Part shown: in pieces, positions 57,376 to 64,000 of the stretch
Position numbering within the stretch: position 1 is the first letter of the stretch
Layout: every line of letters begins with the position of its first letter
Assembly: GCF_933775445.1 (NCBI RefSeq)
Contig: NC_065877.1
Location: 20,336,001-20,400,000, forward strand
Direction: 5' to 3'
Origin: Argentina anserina
Taxonomy: Eukaryota > Streptophyta > Magnoliopsida > Rosales > Rosaceae
DNA length: 64,000 nt
The notes under the pieces: model-generated
The model's database searches: none
Told to the model about the DNA's origin: nothing
Seen by the model: the letters and a program-made list of their open reading frames with translations, nothing else
Made by a program: the position numbers and the translations under genes

Positions 57376-60348
57376 TGTAATAACCCTAATTTTTTCAAAC
57401 AATATTTGAGTTTGATTTGAATTCTATAAAATTGTGAAATTTAATTAGAATGATTGTGAGTGGTTGCGACGTTATGAAACGAGAAACGAGAAACGAGAAC
57501 GTTCTCGGAACGTTTAATTCGAAAAACGATTACGTTTCCGAACGAATTTATCGACTTTCATTCCGTCGCTCGGTTGCGAAAACTTTCTTCACGAAAGTTG
57601 TAGAGCTCGTCGATACGAGTTCGTGAGCATGTGACGCGTTCTAATCGAACGTCGGACGTGGAAGTCATTAACGTCGGAAGTTAGTTTCCGATTTTGGAAA
57701 CAAGTATAAATATGATATTTTGGTGATTAGGGTTTCCATTTCAGGAAACTCATTCTCTCTCTTCACTCTGCCTCCCTCTCTCCCTCTTTCTCTCTCCCTT
57801 CGCGATTTCCCTCTCACCCGAGTCACTCTCCCTCTCCACACGATCGGTCGCCGATCTCGCACCCTCGAGGGACGTGTCCCTCACCCCCGGCACCAACACC
57901 ACCGCAAGCTCGACTCCTCCCTCTCCTGGGCAGGACGCGACCACCACCGTCACCGAGAAGCTACCCCGATCTCATGCAACAACCGCCGCGGTCCAAGCTC
58001 CCTCCGACGAAACTAGGGTTCAAGGCAGGTGGGCTTCCTTCACTCTTCAACCTTAGAGCCACCCACGATCGGGGAGGGGGACTCGACGCCGCACCGCTCC
58101 TCACCGAGTCGAGCACGGCCGAATCGACGAACTCCGGTGCTTCCAAGAGATCGATTAGGTGAGGATTTGTTTTTAATTGGTTGTGATGATTGTTGTTGTA
58201 ATTTTGGGATTGAAATGGAGTGATTTTGGAGGAGATCGGAGGAAGGAGTGGAATGGTGAACACCGCCGCCTTAGGCGGTGCGTGTGAGTGCGTGGAGTGG
58301 CCTAGAGGGAGCGTGAGGCAGTGGGGAGGAAGAGGAGGAAGAGAAGGAGAGAAATGGGGCGGCGGTGGCGTCCTACGCGCCGGTTTTGGCTTCGGCGCGT
58401 GGGCCCCACGCGCTGCCACAGTGAGTGGCGCGTGAGAGCCACGCGCGGCCTGCCGGAGGTGGCGCGTGCACCCCACGCGCCGCCACGTGCAGCGGCGTGA
58501 ACAGTGTTTCCATAAGGGTAATTTTGTAATTTTATTTACGTACGGTAAATGTAAATGTAAATGTAAATGTAAATTTTATTTACGTACGGTAAATGTAAAT
58601 TTTATTTACGTACGGTAATTGTAAATTTAAATTATTTTTACTAAAGGTAAAAAGTAATTTTGGAAGGGTAATATGGCAATTATTATTTACTAAGATAATA
58701 CGTATAGTTGAATAGTATTTATACGTACAGGAATACATAAACAGTATGTACTCGTACAACGATACGTATTGGATATGTATTTGTACATTAATACGTGAAT
58801 AGTAACTGTGCATAGTAACAGTGAACAGTAACAGTTAACAGTAAATTCGTAAAACCGAAAATTGCTGAAGAGTAACCGATTATTACTGTTTCGGCATTTA
58901 AAGGTTTACGAAATGTTTCTAAATTCTTTTCTTATCTTTTCAAGGTGATCGATAAAGCAAGGAAATGAATTATCTTCGAAAATTGTGGAATTACGCTCGA
59001 GTCGATAAGATGAGTAAAATCTCACATATTTACGAATCTACCCTTGTGGTGATTCCAAGATTTTTGCAAGAGTTTTAAATATTGAAATACGACATGTATA
59101 CAATATAGTGGATTATATATATTTTGTATAAATGGTAATAAGTACATATATATATATGGTTTGCTATAATATATACTGTTATGAATTCATTTGAAATAGG
59201 TCATTTCGATGACGAGCATGTGATTTTAATATGGGGTTTGTTAAACGTTTTGTCTTCGGACGTGTTTATAAATTATGACATGTATATGATATAGTGGATT
59301 ATATATATGCATTGTATAAATAGTAAATAAATACACATATATATATAGTTTGTTATATAATATACTGTTATGATTTATTGTGATGACGTCATTTTGATGA
59401 CAAAATATATCGAGCATGTGATTTTGATTTGTACAATATGATGTGAGATTATTGTACGTGATTTTAACATTGAGATTGTTAAAATGTGATTTGTCTTCGG
59501 ACCTGATGTTTGGTACAATATGATGTGAGATTATTGTACGTGTTTGGCAAGTCGAAACCTAGCCTTTGGCCGGGCGAAAGTTACGATACAGTTAGAGCTC
59601 TAGTCTGTCTGCCTTAGTACTGCATGTGAGGTAACGGGTGGTTATCTGCTAATGGGTACTCAGATTGTTTTGGATGTTGGGTAGCGGGTGGCTATCCAAT
59701 ATCGTCGGTGTATTACGAGAGGGGTAACAGATGTGTACCAGCGTTCTTGGTACCCGTAATATAAATGCATTTGGGTAACCAGAAAGGTTACTTAATTTCT
59801 CATGAGCGTTTTATTTCATATTTCTTTGGGACGACCAGATGGGCCGTCCATTGACTCATGAGTGCATTTATATTTGTTTGATTTCTGGATTTTCGTATAT
59901 ATTGATATGCGAGTTATATATTTTCATTTTACTCATACGAGCTGTAAAGCTTATCGGGTTTGTGTTTACAATCCCGGTGCACCAATTCAATGGTGTAGGG
60001 GATACTTCCGCAGGTGCAGATTAGTGGTGGTTGAGGGACGACTCCGGAGACCTCGAAGTCGTTCGTATCCTGCTTGTGGTGAGGTTTCTAGCGTGGATTT
60101 GTGTGTGTGAGAATTTGAGTAGAGTTATTTGTGAGTTTTGTGAGAGTTTGTGAGGATTATTACCATTCCATCTTATGTAATGTTTAATTATAAATTTGAG
60201 TTGTAATAATTGGTTTTTCTGAGGTGTATTGAGAACTCAGTAATGATCCGCTGTGCATTTTAAATGATTTCGATTTCATTGAAATTGTTTAGTGTTTAAC
60301 GACTTTGAAATTTTGAGTTTTTATACTCGAAATTTTAGGGTCGTTACA
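57376..60348 (+). mobile_element. Solo LTR (2973 bp), same superfamily as the gypsy element
   Basis: It begins TGTAATAACCC and ends GTCGTTACA, with perfect TATAG duplications at 57371-57375 and 60349-60353. Deleting it restores a continuous pentapeptide frame. Its layout parallels the LTRs of the 41.5-53.7 kb element: a TTCACGAAAGTTGTAGAGCT block, TATAAATAT box, CT-rich leader, GTAAATGTAAAT cluster, GGTAACAGATG-type repeats and a closing CTCGAAATTT block. A 58370-58500 stretch rich in GGCGCGTG/CACGCGCC can form hairpins. No internal genes are present, as expected after LTR-LTR recombination. Confidence 0.93.
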
Positions 60349-60353
60349 TATAG

Positions 60354-60805
60354 GTCCAGATTTGAAAGATCAAGGCCGCAAAGGTTAACACCTCGAAACC
60401 AATTAGATACTTGACATTCTTTATACCGTATATAGTACGTACTTGATCGACAATATCAGTACGGGTTGAATCTGAGCATCCACCTTCGATTCACTTTCTT
60501 CTCTCTTCTTTTGAAGTAGAGCACCCAATTCATTCATCAACCCAAGTAATTGATAGTAGTCTGCCTCGTTCATAAGTTCATAACATTCAGAAGCAGATAA
60601 TGAACAAGAGTACCATTCCCTAACCAATTTAAAATGTCCTGAAAATGCTTTCCATCCCTATCGATAAAAACATATCCGTTCTCAGCATCTGGGCGCAAAG
60701 TGTGACGACCGCTAAACATTGCTGCAAGGATTGAATCAGGCTCCCAACGAGTCAAGGTATCAATCGTCGTACAGAATTCTTTCCTCCAACATTTAGGCGA
60801 ATCAT
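60354..60805 (-). pseudogene. BTB (T1/KCTD-type) plus start of pentapeptide repeats, FIP2-like, frameshifted
   Basis: The minus-strand ATG at 60805 gives MIRLNVGG, followed by a one-base loss, then TLTRWEPDSILAAMFSGRH and GYVFIDRDGKHFQDILNWL. These are the T1-type BTB signatures of plant BTB/pentapeptide proteins such as FIP2. A second shift follows; the next frame gives SECYELMNEADYYQLLGL. It ends in pentapeptide FRGVNLCGLDLSNLDLYG at the solo LTR border. In the family the BTB domain contacts cullin-3 or actin regulators and the repeats form a beta-helix. With two frameshifts and three insertions this copy is dead. Confidence 0.85.
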
Positions 60806-60809
60806 AGAA

Positions 60810-61780
60810 GAGGAATCAAAATTCGCCACGTCTCTTGGACCTGAAGAGATATTTGCCACTCTTGCTCTTATTTATAAGAATTGGCAGAGGGACGTTCTGA
60901 TTGGTTCGTAGTGTTCGCGCTTCCTGTGAGTTTAGGTAATCAAATGTTCTCAATAAGAGTGCTGCTGCCGATGTGCTAGTACTTGCGTACGAGAGTGGTT
61001 GAATGTGGCAGGGAAGAGAACTGTAGCCATGCTTAGTCTGACGTGTAGGTCGTCTGCTCTGTCCAAGCCTTTTTTTGCGTGAGGTCTTTAGGACTTTGAT
61101 AGGATTTGCCTAGTGGGTCTATTGTTAAGCAGATATGCTATGTTGAGATTTGTGTGTTTTTCTGTGCTATAGTAGTGAGATTATGATTTCAACGATTCCT
61201 CCGTCTTAAAGGATTATAAGATTTCATTCCCTTAGATCGAGAGTTTGATTCCGAATAAACAAAGATTCTCGCTTCTTTGCTGACTTAGTAACTCATAAAA
61301 TGATGAATAACTTCTTTTTGTGAATAGGATTCCGTAGATTCTGTAAAATAAAAACAATAAAAATAATTTAGGCCGCAGATGTAATTGAGGCATTGAGCTT
61401 AGAATTTAACGTTTAGTACATCGTGTGAGCGTATGAAATTAATTAGTGGAGTAATTGATCGAGACGATCAAACTTCAAAATTTAAAAGTGATGCACATGA
61501 AACGTTAGTGTAGTGCATGTATACGTAACGAATAATTTGTGGATTATTTCTAAATACACTTCATGAACCAAAGCGGTGGTATCATAGCATGCAGCTGAAG
61601 AGTTAAAAGTCGATCAATTCTGATTCTATATATATGTTTTGGCGCTACAATATTCGCTATCTGTTTAGGGAATTATTGTCGGGTTGCAATTATTGTACCT
61701 GTACGTTGGTTTACATGCAATAATGGAAAGATAATCGTCATATCGTATGCCCGGAGCTCAGTTCCATCTAATGCGGCTTC
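60810..61780. other. Intergenic, no gene recognised
   Basis: Upstream side of the BTB pseudogene and downstream side of the propeptide pseudogene. No exon or element ends were found. Confidence 0.4.
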
Positions 61781-62417
61781 TCAATCCCTTTTGTGATCGA
61801 CCTTAAGTTTAGGTGCTGTATCTAGTTTATATGTCCTGTTTAGCTGGACCTGAAGAACCCCAGGTTGTTCTGCCTGTAGAAAGTAAAAATAAAACCAAGA
61901 TATATTACTATTAATAGCTTTATGAAGAATCACCATTAATCAACTAAAGTCCAATAAAAAACCCGAATTCATTATTTGCATACAATGGAATAACACCTTT
62001 GAGTCACAACCCCAAATTTAAGCATCATAGACGATATTAGATGAACCGGCAAAGAGAGAGAAGGGCTTACTGTGTGCATAATCCAGGGATAATCTTATAA
62101 CTGTAAACTAAAGCGTTCTTGGCCGCCTCCTCACTGTGTGCATATTTCAAAATAAGATTATAAACAAACGGATTTCGCAGCAGAGATTATCGACTTATAT
62201 TATACTTGTGCAGCAGAACTTCCGAGGACGTTGGTTAGGGTTCGGGTGTGATAAGCATAAGGCTTCTCATCTTCCGGCTTCACAGTGTAGACAATGTAGA
62301 CAGGAGGTTCCAGAGAAGGAGCGGAAGAGGGTGAAGGATCGAAAGAGTCGGCCACGACGTCGATGTGAATATAAGAGCAAGAATTAGAAGCGAGATTGAT
62401 GAAGCCGTCTTCACCAT
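61781..62417 (-). pseudogene. Broken duplicate of the subtilisin-propeptide (I9) gene
   Basis: The minus strand matches the gene at 13436-15589. ATG 62417 starts a signal-like MVKTASSISLLILALIF, then a one-base deletion shifts the frame. In the next frame come VADSFDPSPSSAP, VYIVYTVKPEDEKPYAYH and TLTNVLGSS. About 83 bp then interrupt before the conserved EEAAKNALVYSYK. The GFSAKLTPQQVQE core is replaced by a few residues ahead of a conserved GTAAGCCC donor. Exon 2 at 61781-61869 keeps QPGVLQV but has a different tail ending KLKVDHKRD. An ATGCACACAGT direct repeat flanks the rearranged piece on both sides. It is very unlikely to make a working inhibitor. Confidence 0.82.
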
Positions 62418-62429
62418 ATTTTGATATAT

Positions 62430-62640
62430 TCTGATAAAGCTAGGCCAAAGGTTGGAGATGAAGATTTAGGAGAGGGAATTCGATTCCCGTTTCATATATA
62501 TAAACAGCAAACGCCATTTTTGTCAATAAGTTACCGACATCAGTAACTCTGCATGTGTCATTCTTACTTATGCCATTCTTTCTTGCTACTTGGTGGCCTG
62601 CACCACACATGCATCTACTTTCCATATGTTTAGTTTGATA
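62430..62640 (-). repeat. Upstream region duplicated together with the propeptide gene
   Basis: TTACCGACATCAGTAACTC near 62530 and a CTTGCTACTTGGTGGCCTGC block near 62580-62602 match 15658-15736 (TACCGACATAAGTAACTC, CTTGCCACTTGGCAGCCTGC). The duplication therefore covered promoter sequence as well as the gene. Confidence 0.7.
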
Positions 62641-62876
62641 TTGTGAAGTCTGAGCATTCGATTTTATAGAACAATGTAATTGGACATACATATTATAATC
62701 GGATAATTTAACTAAATAGTGAACCAGCTGGTTCTTCATTTTGTATTTTTAAGGCTAGTTTCTTTTGACAAACATGGTAGCTTTTACATTAGCCCTATAA
62801 CAAGCAACGATTTATATGTACGTACGTTTTCATACACAAGCTGGTATATATTCATTTCATTTTGACGGACGGCATG

Positions 62877-64000
62877 TCACGCAGTGGGGTAAGAGGCTTC
62901 CATGGCAATACCACAAAGGCCCTCCTGTGCAGTAACATCTCTTTGCATTCTTATGTAACCTTCTTCTCCCCATTCTGCACCCCATGAATTCTTCACCAAC
63001 CAATACTTAGTTCCATCATCACCGATTCCATAACCAACAGCAGTAACACCATGGTCTAGGCTCGTTCCACAGGTTCCTGTGAAAACACCACTAGAGTAGA
63101 ATTGGAAGTCAGATCCGCTAGCATCAATGGCAACAGAAATTGGTTGATTGGCAACAGCCTTAGCTAGTGCACTTTCACTGTTTGCAGGCACATCTTCGTG
63201 GCCAGATATCGAGGCTGCATGGCTTGCTTCCTTCTGAGCATTACATGTACCATCGACACCGGTGTAGGGATAATTGGCCTCGGTACTTAGTCCGTGATTT
63301 TGAGTAATGAATTGGAAGGCATCATCCATTAAGCCTCCCTCACAGCCTTGGTCTTCACCATTGACATCACAGTCAACTAGCTCTTGCTCGGACAAAGAAA
63401 CCAATTTACCAGTTGTAAGTTGAGTAATTCCTTCCATGGCTGCCACAGCTGAGAACGCCCAACAGCAACCTGTATGCATTTTGTTTGCACATTGTGGTCG
63501 TTAATATATAGTTAATTAGTTATTAGCATCCTGCATGTTTCCAAATGGCGAGTAGTGTTTTGACTTGTGACATAGTAAAGGACAGAAGAGGAAACAATAA
63601 TGTGTTATATATTGCAAAGATTAATAATTCAGATGCCTAATCACGTACCACATTGGCCTTGGTCCTTGATTGGTGTTACAGCTCCTTTTTGTCTCCAGTC
63701 TATTGTAGCCGGCACGCTAGCATTTTCATACCTGAAAGTAGTGGTCTTTGTGGAACATGCATGGCCCTTAAACCGATTTCTGGAGGCTGTAAATTCTTCA
63801 TTTGTAAGGTCTGCAAATTGGTTCACACTCAATTTGTAAAGTTTGCCTCCTACAACGTTGGAAGAATCTATATATTCGACATTCTCTTTGAATATATTGA
63901 ATCGCTTGTTCTTCTCGTTAATGTCGTTGTACACGCGTCCATAGCGAGTCATCCATTGCTCATATCTTGCAAAGATTGATACATCTTGGAGACTGCGTGA
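62877..64000 (-). CDS. Papain-family cysteine protease (C1A, SAG39/RD19-class senescence type), 5' part outside window
   Basis: Exons 63649-64000 (continuing past the edge) and 62877-63469, joined by a 179-bp GT-AG intron, give 314 residues in the window. An ERFNIN-type inhibitor prodomain comes first ([14 protein letters not shown], then [12 protein letters not shown]). The mature enzyme starts near [19 protein letters not shown]. The oxyanion glutamine is in KDQGQCG and the catalytic cysteine in CCWAFS, with the intron falling just before it. The catalytic histidine is in [11 protein letters not shown] and the asparagine in [10 protein letters not shown]. It ends MEASYPTA without a granulin domain or KDEL tail, as in SAG39-like enzymes of about 340 aa. 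Only the signal peptide and first prodomain residues are missing. It acts in the vacuole or secretory route (family knowledge). The frame is intact. Confidence 0.95.

Overview
This window looks like a flowering-plant (eudicot) nuclear chromosome, about 64 kb, AT-rich. Genes are short, intron-containing and widely spaced, and are separated and interrupted by plant retrotransposons (Ty1/copia, Ty3/gypsy chromovirus, L1-type LINE, solo LTRs) and DNA elements. Nothing suggests a bacterium, plasmid or virus. A Rosaceae-like genome is a guess from the general character, not something I can prove.

Layout. 0-5.6 kb: a complete eight-exon ubiquitin-conjugating enzyme E2 of the UBC13 type on the minus strand (2388-5467); the splice phases give exactly 153 residues. 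5.8-12.6 kb: a full-length but decayed Ty1/copia element with 184-bp LTRs and a perfect 5-bp target duplication. 13.4-15.6 kb: a two-exon minus-strand gene for a stand-alone subtilisin-propeptide (I9) protein. 15.7-27.7 kb: AT-rich DNA with a tRNA-derived SINE-like piece, a LINE fragment, inverted-repeat elements, a promoter-like block without a recognisable gene, and one candidate small spliced gene of unknown function. 28.1-28.4 kb: a nuclear gene for a mitochondrial ribosomal protein uL6 (102 aa). 34.5-39.7 kb: a decayed minus-strand LINE, itself split by a 1962-bp solo LTR. 39.8-41.2 kb: an LTR-like block carrying a 64-bp minisatellite.

41.5-53.7 kb: a Ty3/gypsy chromovirus with long LTRs (about 2.3 kb) and a perfect TAAAG target duplication. 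A 718-bp hAT-like element splits its chromodomain, and a 2356-bp Mutator-like element with a 9-bp target duplication sits in its 3' LTR. That Mutator-like element carries two arrays of a 12-bp TGTGACAG-type repeat. 54.3-60.8 kb: remains of a minus-strand BTB/pentapeptide-repeat gene, cut by two further insertions: a 2.6-kb element holding four copies of a roughly 500-bp tandem repeat, and a 2973-bp solo LTR with TATAG target duplications. Removing each insertion on paper brings pentapeptide-repeat sequence back together, which supports the boundaries. 61.8-62.4 kb: a broken duplicate of the propeptide gene, including its upstream region. 62.9-64.0 kb: the 3' part of a SAG39-like papain-family cysteine protease running off the right edge.

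The intact host genes cover separate housekeeping or proteolysis roles (K63 ubiquitin chains, mitochondrial translation, protease control, protein degradation) and show no operon-like relationship. The main story of the window is layered transposon insertion. Five insertions have perfect target duplications that I could read directly: AAATG, CTTGA, TAAAG, TATAG and a 9-bp TTGAATAAA.
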